A stretch of DNA of 64,000 nucleotides from Filimonas sp. (GTDB taxonomy: Bacteria; Bacteroidota; Bacteroidia; Chitinophagales; Chitinophagaceae), in NCBI GenBank assembly GCA_017306865.1, contig JAFKHH010000021.1, positions 79,148-143,147 of the forward strand, written 5' to 3'. How positions within the stretch are numbered: position 1 is the first letter of the stretch; each line of letters begins with the position of its first letter. A program made the translations under genes and the position numbers. This document shows positions 44,571 through 53,747 of the stretch, piece by piece. The notes beneath the pieces are model-generated. The model did no database searches, was not told the DNA's origin, and was given only the letters and a program-made list of their open reading frames with translations.

Positions 44571-47105
44571 ATGGACTCCAGGAGAGAATTCCTACGAAAA
44601 TCTTTGTTATTATCAGGCGCAGCAGGGTTAACCAACATATTGCCTGCCTCTATTCAAAAAGCTCTTGCAATTGATCCACCGGCAGGCAGTACCTATCTTG
44701 ATGCAGAACACATCGTTATCCTGATGCAGGAAAACCGTTCATTTGATCACTGTTTTGGTTCTTTGCAGGGCGTAAGGGGTTTTAATGATCCGCGCGCTTT
44801 GCGCCTGCCTAATGATAACCCTGTCTGGTTTCAGACAGATGCAGCAGGTGATACGTATGCTCCTTTCCGGTTTGATATAAAAGATACCAAGGTAACATGG
44901 ATGGGATCGTTGCCGCACTCACGCGCCAGCCAGGTAGATGCGAACAATGCGGGTAAATACGATCAATGGCTTTTAGCCAAACAGTCCGGTAACAAGAAGT
45001 ATGCTGCTATGCCGCTGACCTTGGGGCATTACACGCGCCAGGACCTTCCGTTTACGTATGCAATGGCTGATGCCTTTACGGTGTGCGATCAGAACTTTTG
45101 CTCGGCTATGACGAGTACAACGCCGAACAGGTCTTTTTTCTGGACTGGGAAGATCACAGAGATGGAGAATGGCATTACTAAAGCGAATATTCGTAATGAT
45201 AACTTCAGCTTTGGTAAAATGCAGTGGCAAACATTTCCTGAGTTGCTGGAAAAAAATGGGATCAAATGGAAGTTTTATCAGAATGAATTGAGCTGCGGCG
45301 GAGGTTTCTCTGGAGAGGAGCGTTCGTGGCTGGCAAACTTTGGTTGCAACCTGCTGGAATTTTTTAAGGTCTACAATGTAAAGTTTGCGCCTAAGTATAT
45401 TCAAAGCCTGCAAAAGCAGGTAGATACTTTACCGGGAGAAATAGGCAAGCTGCAAGAGGAAAGTCCTTCCAGCGACGATGCTGCGGACAAGATAAAAACG
45501 GCGGTAAAGAAAAAGCAGGAGGTGCTGGATAATGCACAGGCCGAACTGCTGAAATGGAATACACAGAATTTTGAAAAATTATCTGCTGAAGAAAAGAGTT
45601 TGTTCTTCAGCGCGTTCACAGTTAACTCCGGTGACCCTGACTACCGCTCCCTGGTAGAACTGTCTTACACAGATACATCTGGTGGCAAAGAACGTAAACT
45701 GAATGTGCCTAAAGGTGATATTCTGCACCAGTTTCGTGAAGATGTGAAAACCGGTAAGTTGCCAACTGTTTCGTGGCTTGCAGGCCCGCAAAACTTCTCT
45801 GATCACCCAAGTGCGCCCTGGTATGGTGCATGGTATGTGTCGGAAATACTGGACATACTGACGCAAAACCCTGAAGTGTGGAAGAAAACCATTTTTATAG
45901 TTACATACGATGAAAACGATGGCTACTTTGATCATGTGCCGCCATTCGCTATACCGGATAACAACAAGCCTGGCACTGGTAAAGTATCTGCAGGTATAGA
46001 AACAGAGATGGAGCATGTGCGGCTGGAAAACGAATTGAAGCAGGGCATACCAAAGAAGCAGGCGCGTGAAGCTCCGATTGGTTTAGGTTTCCGTGTACCC
46101 ATGGTTATAGCCTCACCATGGAGCCGTGGTGGTAAAGTATGCTCTGAAGTATTTGATCATACTTCATCATTACAATTCCTGGAAACATTTGTAAACAAGA
46201 AATATAAAAAGAACATTCACCTGGATAATATCAGTGAATGGAGAAGAACGATCTGTGGTGATCTTACTTCTGCTTTTACACCGTTTAACGGAAGTAAGCT
46301 GGGCAAAATCCCTTTCCTGAACAGGAACCATTTTGTAGAAGATATTTATAATGCGAAGTTTAAAGAAGAGCCAACGGGTTATAAAAAGATAACGGAAAAG
46401 GATATAGAAAAATTTAAAATCAATCCTGCTACTATGGGCATTATGTCGCAGCAGGAGAGAGGGGTGCGACCTTCCAGTGCATTGCCGTACCAACTATATA
46501 CGAATGGCAAATTGAATACAGCAAAAAGTAGTTTTGAGATCAGTTTCAATGCGTCTAACGAATTATTTAAAGCGGCTGCCGGCTCTCCATTTACAGTATA
46601 TGCACCGGGGCAATATAAGGATGCGGAGAATGACAACGCAGCGGATACTGCAAGAAACTGGGCCTTTGCAGTAAAGGCGGGTGATACTATTACGTACAAC
46701 TGGCCTTTAAGTGCATTTGACAATGCGCAATACTTTTTGCGTTTGTACGGCCCAAATGGTTTTTATCGCGAGTATAAAGGCTCCGCAAGCGATGCTGTGC
46801 AGGTGGTGTGTGACTATGAGCGTAAGAATGGTTTGGCAACAGGTAATGTGGAACTGAAGGTGACTAACAATAGTAATGCAGAGAAAACGATTTCGGTGCT
46901 GGACTTTGGTAAAACAAAGAATGACGTGACTACAAAAATTGCTGCAGGTAAAACAGCGTCTATTGTGTTAAATTTAAACAGTGCGTACAACTGGTATGAC
47001 TTCAGTATAAAAGTAACAGGAGATGCCGCGTACGAACACCGCTTTGCAGGCAGGGTAGAGACGGGGAAAGAGAGTTTCAGTGATCCTGTAATGGGGAGGG
47101 TGTAG
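44571..47105 (+). CDS. phosphocholine-specific phospholipase C, Tat-exported
   Basis: This secreted phosphoesterase of 844 residues cleaves phosphatidylcholine-type lipids to diacylglycerol and phosphorylated headgroup. The Tat signal is clear: SRREFLRKS followed by LLLSGAAGLT, so it is exported folded. The catalytic domain begins HIVILMQENRSFDHCFG (~50-65), with the metal-site Glu/Asn, and continues with FTYAMADAFTVCDQNFCS, TTPNRSFFWTG and VTYDENDGYFDHVPPF (~435-450). Two C-terminal beta domains follow (~610-720 and ~725-830), as in the long PC-PLC class. The enzyme probably recovers phosphate or choline, or attacks host or prey membranes. It is a single gene. Confidence 0.94.
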   Translation: MDSRREFLRKSLLLSGAAGLTNILPASIQKALAIDPPAGSTYLDAEHIVILMQENRSFDHCFGSLQGVRGFNDPRALRLPNDNPVWFQTDAAGDTYAPFRFDIKDTKVTWMGSLPHSRASQVDANNAGKYDQWLLAKQSGNKKYAAMPLTLGHYTRQDLPFTYAMADAFTVCDQNFCSAMTSTTPNRSFFWTGKITEMENGITKANIRNDNFSFGKMQWQTFPELLEKNGIKWKFYQNELSCGGGFSGEERSWLANFGCNLLEFFKVYNVKFAPKYIQSLQKQVDTLPGEIGKLQEESPSSDDAADKIKTAVKKKQEVLDNAQAELLKWNTQNFEKLSAEEKSLFFSAFTVNSGDPDYRSLVELSYTDTSGGKERKLNVPKGDILHQFREDVKTGKLPTVSWLAGPQNFSDHPSAPWYGAWYVSEILDILTQNPEVWKKTIFIVTYDENDGYFDHVPPFAIPDNNKPGTGKVSAGIETEMEHVRLENELKQGIPKKQAREAPIGLGFRVPMVIASPWSRGGKVCSEVFDHTSSLQFLETFVNKKYKKNIHLDNISEWRRTICGDLTSAFTPFNGSKLGKIPFLNRNHFVEDIYNAKFKEEPTGYKKITEKDIEKFKINPATMGIMSQQERGVRPSSALPYQLYTNGKLNTAKSSFEISFNASNELFKAAAGSPFTVYAPGQYKDAENDNAADTARNWAFAVKAGDTITYNWPLSAFDNAQYFLRLYGPNGFYREYKGSASDAVQVVCDYERKNGLATGNVELKVTNNSNAEKTISVLDFGKTKNDVTTKIAAGKTASIVLNLNSAYNWYDFSIKVTGDAAYEHRFAGRVETGKESFSDPVMGRV

Positions 47106-47148
47106 GTTGTTGCATTGTTTAATGGTTAAATTGTTGCATTGTTATATG

Positions 47149-47175
47149 AATCGGCTGTGCAAGGCACAGCCGATT
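47149..47175. terminator. bidirectional terminator
   Basis: AATCGGCTGTGC (47149-47160) pairs perfectly with GCACAGCCGATT (47164-47175) over a 3-base loop. It lies between the convergent phospholipase gene and the 165-aa gene. T-rich sequence follows on the plus strand. A short direct repeat, TTGTTGCATTGTT, occurs twice just before it. Confidence 0.7.
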
Positions 47176-47182
47176 TGGTTAC

Positions 47183-47680
47183 TTATTCCTCTGCCTGGTT
47201 TTTTATGAAGTCTGAAAAGTCTAAGTCTTGTAACGCGCCTATCTGAGACGATATCTCACCTTTTAGTTTTATTACCTGCTTATTGATTTTGAGCGCTATT
47301 CCAATTTCATTTGATTTTGCTTCACTACGCCATGTGTGATAAATGCTATATTCAATGTTGTCATTGACGAAACTTAACGATATGTCTCCAAATGCTGCAT
47401 TGCTTTTTCCTCCACTACGATGAAGAGAGTAATACTTGAAATTTTTCCATGAAGATTGATCCGCAGATTTTGGATAAATTAGTTCGACACTGTCTTTTGT
47501 TCCAAAACGATAAACGATGTATCTCTCTTTTTTGTCTTTGCAAATAGAAACTACTTTTTTATTTTTTGTGAGCTTGAAACTAAAAACAATTTCTTCGTTG
47601 TCTTTGCAAAGCCTGTCAGACAAATTATCGGTTATAAAGCTGCTATTTAAAACAAGTAATGCGGCGAGTAATAGTTTCAT
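47183..47680 (-). CDS. secreted hypothetical protein, 165 aa
   Basis: The product has a short signal peptide (KLLLAALLVLNSSF) and a small beta-rich mature part with Cys residues near the N-terminus (DRLCKDNEE, VVSICKDKKER) that may pair. Strands such as ERYIVYRFGTKDSVELIYP and GDISLSFVNDNIEYSIYHTW are visible. No family was recognised. It is more AT-rich than its neighbours. It is convergent with the phospholipase C gene and shares its terminator hairpin. Confidence 0.62.
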   Translation of the reverse strand: MKLLLAALLVLNSSFITDNLSDRLCKDNEEIVFSFKLTKNKKVVSICKDKKERYIVYRFGTKDSVELIYPKSADQSSWKNFKYYSLHRSGGKSNAAFGDISLSFVNDNIEYSIYHTWRSEAKSNEIGIALKINKQVIKLKGEISSQIGALQDLDFSDFIKNQAEE

Positions 47681-47830
47681 GTTCTTAAAAGTTAAGGGTC
47701 GCTAAATGATAAATATAGCGGATGTAAAAGAAATGCTTGTTTTTATGACCGTTGTGGGTTAAGTACTATATGGTACAGATTAATAAAAGTGTTTGGGCAT
47801 ATAGCTGATACCTGCAAACAAATATCTATA

Positions 47831-47881
47831 GCCGCCACAGAATACACGGAATGGCTTTTCTGTGTTTCTGTGCCTCTGTGG
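47831..47881. repeat. CTGTG-type imperfect palindrome
   Basis: GCCGCCACAGAATACACGGAA faces TTTCTGTGTTTCTGTGCCTCTGTGGC around GGCTT. The ends CCACAGA / TCTGTGG pair fully, the middle only in part. The wording resembles the palindromes at 3354-3483 and 13704-13768. It lies downstream of the SAM-adenosyltransferase gene. Confidence 0.4.
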
Positions 47882-47939
47882 CAATTTTTTTGCTTATTGG
47901 GGAGAGAAGGCTTGTTCTCGTCACTACGCTTGTTCTTAT

Positions 47940-48845
47940 TTATTTCTTTTTCACCTCAGCGCTCCACTCACTGCCGGAACCGATGTGGTATGTTTTTGCA
48001 AAATCGCCTTCGTTTATGGCAAACGACAATTGCATCAGGCTATTTAAATAGGCGAGTGGCTTACCCTTTGCTACATAGCCAAAAGATTGCGCATAAGGCA
48101 TGTCGCCGGTGTAAACGAGCTTGTTGTTATGATACAGTTTTACCTGTACTATATCACCAAACGAAATGTTGATCGTTTTAAATAATGTATCGGTAATGTT
48201 TGTCCAGACATTGCCATATTGCACGTCCAGGATAGCGATGTTTCCTTTGAGTGTACTACCTGTAAGCACTGCTTTTTGATATGGGATAGTAACAACTGTT
48301 TTAGGTAACGATGGGCCTACCTGTTCAAAACTGATAACACCGGCGGCGAGCCGTGCAGCAGTGTAAGCATATACATCACGGCCATGAAAGGTATAAGAGT
48401 TGCCGGATGCCTTTCTGCGATTTACTGCTTCATCTATAGCGCGCACTTCTGCTATGCCCAGCGATTCTGCTATTAGCGTAAGTGTACCATTGTCCGGTGT
48501 TACAATAAAATGCCCGCTCCTGGTTTTTAGCACAACAGATTTCCTGTCTGTACCTACTCCCGGATCTACTACAGATACAAACACAGTGCCTTCCGGCCAG
48601 TAAGGCACTGTTTGTGCCAGCCGGTAAGCTGCTTCCCATATATTGTATGCAGGGATCTCATGCGTAAGATCATATAGTTTAAGCTCGGGTGATACTGCTG
48701 TAGCCACACCTTTCATTGCGGATACTGCACCGTCTTTCAGCCCAAAATCCGACTGGAATACAACAGTTTTATTTTGCGCCAGCGAAAAGAAGGATAGCCA
48801 GGAAAAGAGGAAAGCCAGGGCCAGGTGGCATAATTTGTTTTTCAT
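47940..48845 (-). CDS. exported SAM hydroxide adenosyltransferase-like protein
   Basis: The product is 301 residues long. Residues ~25-300 match the DUF62/SAM hydroxide adenosyltransferase family, which splits S-adenosylmethionine to adenosine and methionine and includes chlorinase and fluorinase. Landmarks are VVFQSDFGLKDGAVSAMKG at the N-terminus, the SAM-binding Asp (QSDFG), VDPGVGTDRKSVVL (~95), TPDNGTLT (~118), and FHGRDVYAYTAARLAAG (~155), with the His that activates water. A C-terminal beta domain holds GNVWTNI (~215). Family members are normally cytoplasmic. Here a hydrophobic N-terminus (LALAFLFSWLSFFSLAQ) looks like a signal peptide, which would put the enzyme in the periplasm. The sequence seems intact. 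Confidence 0.88.
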   Translation of the reverse strand: MKNKLCHLALAFLFSWLSFFSLAQNKTVVFQSDFGLKDGAVSAMKGVATAVSPELKLYDLTHEIPAYNIWEAAYRLAQTVPYWPEGTVFVSVVDPGVGTDRKSVVLKTRSGHFIVTPDNGTLTLIAESLGIAEVRAIDEAVNRRKASGNSYTFHGRDVYAYTAARLAAGVISFEQVGPSLPKTVVTIPYQKAVLTGSTLKGNIAILDVQYGNVWTNITDTLFKTINISFGDIVQVKLYHNNKLVYTGDMPYAQSFGYVAKGKPLAYLNSLMQLSFAINEGDFAKTYHIGSGSEWSAEVKKK

Positions 48846-49077
48846 GATGCTGATTCAGCTTTTTGGTCTTTGTAAAATTACCGGAAATGAAGCCAAATGT
48901 TGAAAACTTACGGGATATGCACGTATAGCCCTTTTCTCCTGTTTCCCTCTCCGCTCAGATTCAATGCATTGGAAACGTGTTGCGTAAGTTATCCCCAAAT
49001 TTCAAGTCGTATTGCAGTCCGTGTATGGGTTATTTATATTTGAATAATGCCTTTTGATAACATACAAGCCATCCTAT

Positions 49078-49395
49078 ATGAAATTAACACTCGTACTATT
49101 ATCCATTATTGCGCTTGCTATTACACTCATGTATATGCGGCACAGGAATCCGTTTAAAGCGCTCTACCGCAAAGGACTCCGGTGCGAAAATAACCGCGAC
49201 TATGCAGGTGCTATTGAGGCGTACGAACTGATACTGGAGCAAAACAAGCAACTGACATTTAAAGACAAGGCGCTGGCCCGTGAAGCGGAGAACCGGCTGA
49301 AAACTTTACGCTCAGAAGTGTATTATGAAAAAGGGTTCCTGATGGAGTACCCGCTAAACCGGCAGGAGGATAAGTTGCACGGACTTACTATCTGA
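49078..49395 (+). CDS. small membrane-anchored TPR-like protein, 105 aa
   Basis: I use the ATG at 49078; an upstream ATG at 49054 adds eight residues before the hydrophobic helix. Residues ~4-20 (TLVLLSIIALAITLMYM) are a membrane anchor. After it comes a pair of helices, KALYRKGLRCENNRDYAGAIEAYE (written here in parts: residues ~28-50) and LEQNKQLTFKDKALAREAE, which fit a single TPR-like unit. The N-terminus should be in the membrane with the helices on the cytoplasmic or periplasmic side. No function is known. A strong terminator follows. Confidence 0.65.
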   Translation: MKLTLVLLSIIALAITLMYMRHRNPFKALYRKGLRCENNRDYAGAIEAYELILEQNKQLTFKDKALAREAENRLKTLRSEVYYEKGFLMEYPLNRQEDKLHGLTI

Positions 49396-49424
49396 AACAT
49401 ACAAACCCACTAATACAAACAGAA

Positions 49425-49459
49425 GAGGTGCATTAGGTCATAATGCACCTCATTTTTTT
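49425..49459 (+). terminator. intrinsic terminator
   Basis: GAGGTGCATTA (49425-49435) pairs with TAATGCACCTC (49441-49451) over a 5-base loop, followed by ATTTTTTT. It lies 30 bp after the TPR-like gene. Confidence 0.88.
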
Positions 49460-49944
49460 AAAGTTAAGGGGTGAGCTGTCTAGTTATTTATAACTAAACG
49501 GTTATTGAGGAAATGTAGTTTCTGCAAAAAAAGTTTGAGATTGGGTGCAGATATGCTGATTGGGGCTGATTGCCTGCTTATGGGGTAAGCTTATGCACAT
49601 AGAGGAACAAGCAGCAGTATATAGTTGCGGTCTTTCGTTCATGTGGTCCTTTGTCAAGCGTGGTTAATGATGGCGTAAAAGTGAGCCTTTTTTATGAGAG
49701 CAGAAATACTGAATTATTGGTATATCACTATTTGACCTGTTGAATAATTTGGATCAAAATAACAGTTGATGTTGAACAAAGCGATAAAGAAAATCAACAT
49801 CGTTTTATAACATGAGCAGTTATTTAAATACAATTCAATTTGAAAATTTAGCTATTATGAAATATGAAAAATAACATGTGTTTTTTCAAACGATTGAACC
49901 TGGTTCTTTACAGACAACCAGTGAGGAAAAACAAGCATAGCTTA
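49460..49944. other. AT-rich gap with possible tiny frame
   Basis: No gene of normal size is present. A 23-codon frame runs 49877-49948 (starts MCFFKRLNLVLYRQP) and ends at the edge of the following hairpin, so a short transcript is imaginable. The 12-mer TTTACAGACAAC in it recurs at 53706 and 59069. Otherwise I see no promoter box or repeat of note. Confidence 0.3.
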
Positions 49945-49979
49945 TAAAAAAACGGCTTGCATACTTGCAAGCTGTTTTT
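49945..49979. terminator. bidirectional terminator hairpin
   Basis: AAAAAC-GGCTTGCA faces TGCAAGC-TGTTTTT around TACT. The A-tract on one side and the T-tract on the other allow use in both directions. It lies about 60 bp behind the stop codon of the minus-strand GPW-module gene. Confidence 0.75.
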
Positions 49980-50037
49980 GATTTGGAATATGAAGTGAGA
50001 ATCAACAGTTGGAATGGTGAGATTGTAAGCATATTTG

Positions 50038-52257
50038 TCAGCGTCTTTTTAAACCGCCACCTCTGCTACCTCCTAAGTTACCACGGTTAAAAGAGCGTTC
50101 ATTATTTTGTTTGTATTGCTGAAAGCGTTGCTGCTGTTGTTGTCCACGTTGTCTTTGTTGCTCAGATGTGTTTAGCTGATGCTGGGTACTACCTTCTCCA
50201 CCAACACCTTGTTTCCAGGAGCCGTTACTGTATTGACTCCAGTTGCCACTTGCGTTTTTCTTATAAATGTTTCCATCGTGACCTACGTATGTATTGTTTG
50301 GATTTTTGACCACCGTACCACCCGGGCCGGTATGGATTACACCATGTTGCCCGGTAGATGTATTATAGCCGGCAGTTGTACCTCTTGCTGTAGTTACATG
50401 TCCTGTTTGTACCCATTGGTTGCCCCTGGTAGTTACAGAGCTGCCCCATTGCGCATACGCATTATGCCCCTGTCGGGTAGATGTGTATGCACCTGTCCAT
50501 GGATTGTATGCGTGTGCGGCAGTGCGTCCGCCATATAGGCCTTGTACAGAGGCAGAGCGTCCGTACCTGCCTGTAGCAGGGTTATACCAGGCGGCTGTGC
50601 CTGCAGCGCCATAAGGGCCATATACAGAACGGCCGCCAGCAAAGCCACCCGTCCATGGGTTATAGGTAAACCCTGCGCCGTATGTAGCGGGCCATGGACG
50701 ATAAATAGGATACAACCTGCCAGGTGGATAAAAGAAGTAAGGTGGATGATACCATCCTGTGCCATAAGCTATGCAGGCGCCTATGCCAACGCCAATGATA
50801 AAGGCACCAAAATAGCCGGCACCTGTACTGCTTTCGACAGTTGTCTCTGTGGCGTTCGTTTGCTTTACATACGTAACATTATACATTGGAGAGTCTGCTG
50901 GAATTTTGTAGATCTCATCCGGTACTATATCACACACTTTCCATGGTCCTGTAGGTGTGGTAGACATGAACCACACGGCCTGGAAACACAGGTAATACAT
51001 GTCGCCATATTTGATCACCTTTTCCTGCGTATTTGTTGCATAGTCAAGCGTTGTTCCATCTATTTTTTTAAAATCGGGTGTGCCATCATACGTCACTTTT
51101 ACTTTGCTTTCCACATCCTTTTTATTTACTACTGCTGTTGTAGGTATTTGCGCCAGCATTACTGCATCAGATGCTTCTATAGTACCTGGTATAGATGCCA
51201 ATACATTTCCTTTAGGAGAGTTTTCCGGGATCTTGGTAAAGTCTGCCGGTAATTTGTCGCCGGCGTAAGACCACGGGCCGTTTAGGTCCTGTGCCGCAAA
51301 CCAGCGCCCGGAGAGCAATACATAAAATACTTTTGTAGCATCATACAGGAAAATGTCATTGTCCGTGTTAGTTACATAAAAAAGTTGTGTGTTGGTAATG
51401 CGCGTGTACACAGGCGCTCCTTTAAACACGATCAACTCCGCCGGTACATTACTGTAAAAAACCTGTTGAGGGCTTGCTGATGTGGCTGGTGGCGGAACCA
51501 TTTTTTTTACATCATCAAAGTTCTCACCTGAGGGTAGCTTGGACATATCTTTTGGCAATGTCTTGGTATAAGTCCATGGGCCTTGTAGGCGATCTGCAGT
51601 GTACCACACCTGTTGCCCAAGCAAGTAATATTTCTTTTTTGACTTCTCATAAAACACGTCCCAATTAGCATTCACTACAAATTGCAGGTCTGTCTTAGAC
51701 ACTGGCGCTAATACCGAGTCGCCTTCTACGGTCAGCAGGATGGCGGGGGAGGCGCTATAGAATATTTTGGGTGGATCGTTTTTTACCTGCACAGTTGTCG
51801 GCGGGTGCTTTTGTTGATCCACCTCCGCCATAATACGATCCAATGAAATGGGCTCACCCGATGTGGGAAAAAGTTTATGGGAGATCATTTGCATTTTATT
51901 CGCATCACTTTCTTCGAGCGAAGGAAACCGGATACTTGGATAAGAAATTGATTTCAGATACACAGTCCTGTTTTCTTTGTCTACTGTAGTTTCACTTTGA
52001 AAGGTTGCTACACCATGTATTTCTTTACCGTCTTTAGGTGTGAGCGAAAAAGCTATATTCCCTGTTAGCGATTTGTAATCTTTCCAGTCCTCTATCTGTG
52101 GCTGGTAGATAAGCAATGTGCCGTCATCATTTTTTATTTGCCTTGGCCAGCCTGCATCTTGCTGTGCACGTGCAGTAGATGGAGAAAGTACGGCTAGGTA
52201 GCCCAATAGTATAACCGCAGTAAATAATGTACGGCTGGCATAAGTGCAATTGTTCAT
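50038..52257 (-). CDS. secreted GPW-module surface protein, 739 aa
   Basis: I use the ATG at 52257, since the signal (FTAVILLGYLAVLSPSTARA) then follows at once; the ATG at 52287 adds ten residues. After a domain at ~35-155 come three homologous modules of ~80 residues (~165-243, ~265-345, ~370-455). Each reads roughly FYS..PA.L...G, a D.(F/Y) strand, (Y)YxLxxxxW(F/Y), a GPW close and a LP.D/IP tail (for example SGRWFAAQDLNGPWSY). Then follows a hydrophobic, Gly-rich helix at ~480-502, and after it ~240 residues rich in Tyr, Gly, Pro, Thr and Arg, ending in Gln runs and GGSRGGGLKRR. It looks like a large surface or matrix protein. The family name is unknown to me. Confidence 0.72.
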   Translation of the reverse strand: MNNCTYASRTLFTAVILLGYLAVLSPSTARAQQDAGWPRQIKNDDGTLLIYQPQIEDWKDYKSLTGNIAFSLTPKDGKEIHGVATFQSETTVDKENRTVYLKSISYPSIRFPSLEESDANKMQMISHKLFPTSGEPISLDRIMAEVDQQKHPPTTVQVKNDPPKIFYSASPAILLTVEGDSVLAPVSKTDLQFVVNANWDVFYEKSKKKYYLLGQQVWYTADRLQGPWTYTKTLPKDMSKLPSGENFDDVKKMVPPPATSASPQQVFYSNVPAELIVFKGAPVYTRITNTQLFYVTNTDNDIFLYDATKVFYVLLSGRWFAAQDLNGPWSYAGDKLPADFTKIPENSPKGNVLASIPGTIEASDAVMLAQIPTTAVVNKKDVESKVKVTYDGTPDFKKIDGTTLDYATNTQEKVIKYGDMYYLCFQAVWFMSTTPTGPWKVCDIVPDEIYKIPADSPMYNVTYVKQTNATETTVESSTGAGYFGAFIIGVGIGACIAYGTGWYHPPYFFYPPGRLYPIYRPWPATYGAGFTYNPWTGGFAGGRSVYGPYGAAGTAAWYNPATGRYGRSASVQGLYGGRTAAHAYNPWTGAYTSTRQGHNAYAQWGSSVTTRGNQWVQTGHVTTARGTTAGYNTSTGQHGVIHTGPGGTVVKNPNNTYVGHDGNIYKKNASGNWSQYSNGSWKQGVGGEGSTQHQLNTSEQQRQRGQQQQQRFQQYKQNNERSFNRGNLGGSRGGGLKRR

Positions 52258-52520
52258 GATAAATGCTTTAAGTAGTAGCTGCGCCATATATGTACAAGGC
52301 GCACAAATACTTTAATAAGACACTGGCCGGCCGGCAGCTCCGCCAATAAAATATTTTTTTTGATGTATTTTTTTATGCAAGACAAACACAGAAAATGTTG
52401 CTGAACAAATCAGCAATTCCATTGTTACAGCTACATTATACCGTCCCATTCTCCCCTTAAGCAAGACGGTCAATTGTGTCGCATACTTCAGCGATGTACC
52501 ATTTTACTATTTACCACATT

Positions 52521-53228
52521 ATGAAAAAAATATGCATCCTTATCTGTTGCCTTGTAACAGGCTACGTTGCTTCCGGGCAGATCCTTGTGGCGATTGTATT
52601 TGGAGATAAATTGAACTCAGGTAAACTTGAGTTTGGATTAATGACCGGGCCTGTGTTAAGCAATATATCCAATGCTGATGCTAAGGCAAAAATGGGCCTC
52701 GATCTGGGTTTGTATTTTGATGTAAATGTAAGTGACCGTTTTGTCTTCCATCCTGAAGTAATTGTGAAATCTGCATTAGGCGCGAAGGGGATTACGCCGT
52801 ATGCAACAGGAGATAAGCTGTTGGACTCACTGTTTAAAGGAGGAGAAGTGCTACGGAAATTTAAAGCGATCAGCCTGCCGTTTATGTGCCGATACAGAAT
52901 TGCAGGGTTGTTGTTTGTAGAAGCAGGCCCGCAGATAAACTGGATGGTGAATGCAAAAGATATTTTTAAAACAAAAGAGAATGATGGTAAGGTGAGTTAC
53001 ACGACTGATATAAATTCCTCTATTACTATGCTGGATATTGGCTTTGCCGGCGGCCTCGCATATCGTTTGCGCAAGTATGGCGGTATTTCTTTTGCATTGC
53101 GGTACGCCAGGGGCATAACTGATATAGAAAAAAACACGGCAGGCAGCCAGCAGAACAGTACATTACTTTTTAATGTATATATTCCTATCGGCGCAACAAA
53201 GGCTACTAAATTAAAGGATGGTAAATGA
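52521..53228 (+). CDS. PorT-type outer-membrane barrel protein
   Basis: The product has 235 residues from the ATG at 52521; a 15-residue upstream extension lacks sense. The signal peptide ends VASGQ. The chain follows the PorT/OMP_b-brl pattern: GKLEFGLMTGPVLSNIS, MGLDLGLYFDVNVSDRFVFHPE, then AISLPFMCRYRIAGLLFVEAGPQ split by a turn, FAGGLAYRLRKYGGISFALRY, and the last strand STLLFNVYIPIG. Such barrels have eight strands and often serve in envelope structure or T9SS assembly. No T9SS genes are adjacent, so a general role is more likely. The gene is divergent from the GPW-module gene. Confidence 0.83.
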   Translation: MKKICILICCLVTGYVASGQILVAIVFGDKLNSGKLEFGLMTGPVLSNISNADAKAKMGLDLGLYFDVNVSDRFVFHPEVIVKSALGAKGITPYATGDKLLDSLFKGGEVLRKFKAISLPFMCRYRIAGLLFVEAGPQINWMVNAKDIFKTKENDGKVSYTTDINSSITMLDIGFAGGLAYRLRKYGGISFALRYARGITDIEKNTAGSQQNSTLLFNVYIPIGATKATKLKDGK

Positions 53229-53397
53229 GTGCATGTTAATCCGCAAGGTTACTGTTGCAGAAATGCGTAAGAGCTCTTCTTTGTGTGCCTTGTGACTTTT
53301 GTGGTTCGACTTTACTAAGCAGCATTACATCTATCGATATTCCCCCAGGAGTATTTTATTATTAATCATTGTTGTCCGAGTAAGTTTAGTGGAATTT

Positions 53398-53635
53398 CAA
53401 TTGCAAGCGTTCATTTGTCTACCGACTGTGTTACTTTTTGTCTTGATACAAAAAGTAACCAAAAAGATCAAGGCTGCAGAAAAGCAGGCTAAAAATTGTT
53501 CTGCCCGCCGAAATCCATTGAACTCGCCGCTTACAGCGTAAATAAGTAAGTCGCGTATGGCTCAAACAGCAATGGATTTTTCCGGCGTTCATGCCAATTT
53601 TCTTAACGCAGCTTTTCTGAGGCCGCACGTTTCTC
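53398..53635. repeat. 238-bp self-complementary dispersed element, copy 2
   Basis: This is the second copy of the element at 14879-15116, in the same orientation and without gaps. The hairpin TTACTTTTTGT / ACAAAAAGTAA and the stem words are unchanged, and most of the 18 mismatches lie in the loop or the edges. An 80-codon frame (53299-53541) crosses it, but it is the reading of a palindrome and not likely a gene. It lies between the PorT-type gene and a small membrane-protein gene. Confidence 0.8.
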
Positions 53636-53747
53636 TTAAAAAAGCTGACGGGGAACTCCCCAAATCTTGAAACCTTTTTCTGTCTACAATCCTTTCTGGG
53701 AAACATTTACAGACAACTGTCTATTAATTTTAGTCGGACAATAATGA

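Noticed and set aside
50542..51252. 236-codon plus-strand frame
   Set aside because: It is antisense to the GPW-module gene, and its Cys-rich composition is that of a shadow.
53299..53541. 80-codon plus-strand frame across the 238-bp element
   Set aside because: It reads through a palindrome, and copy 1 does not keep a matching start context.
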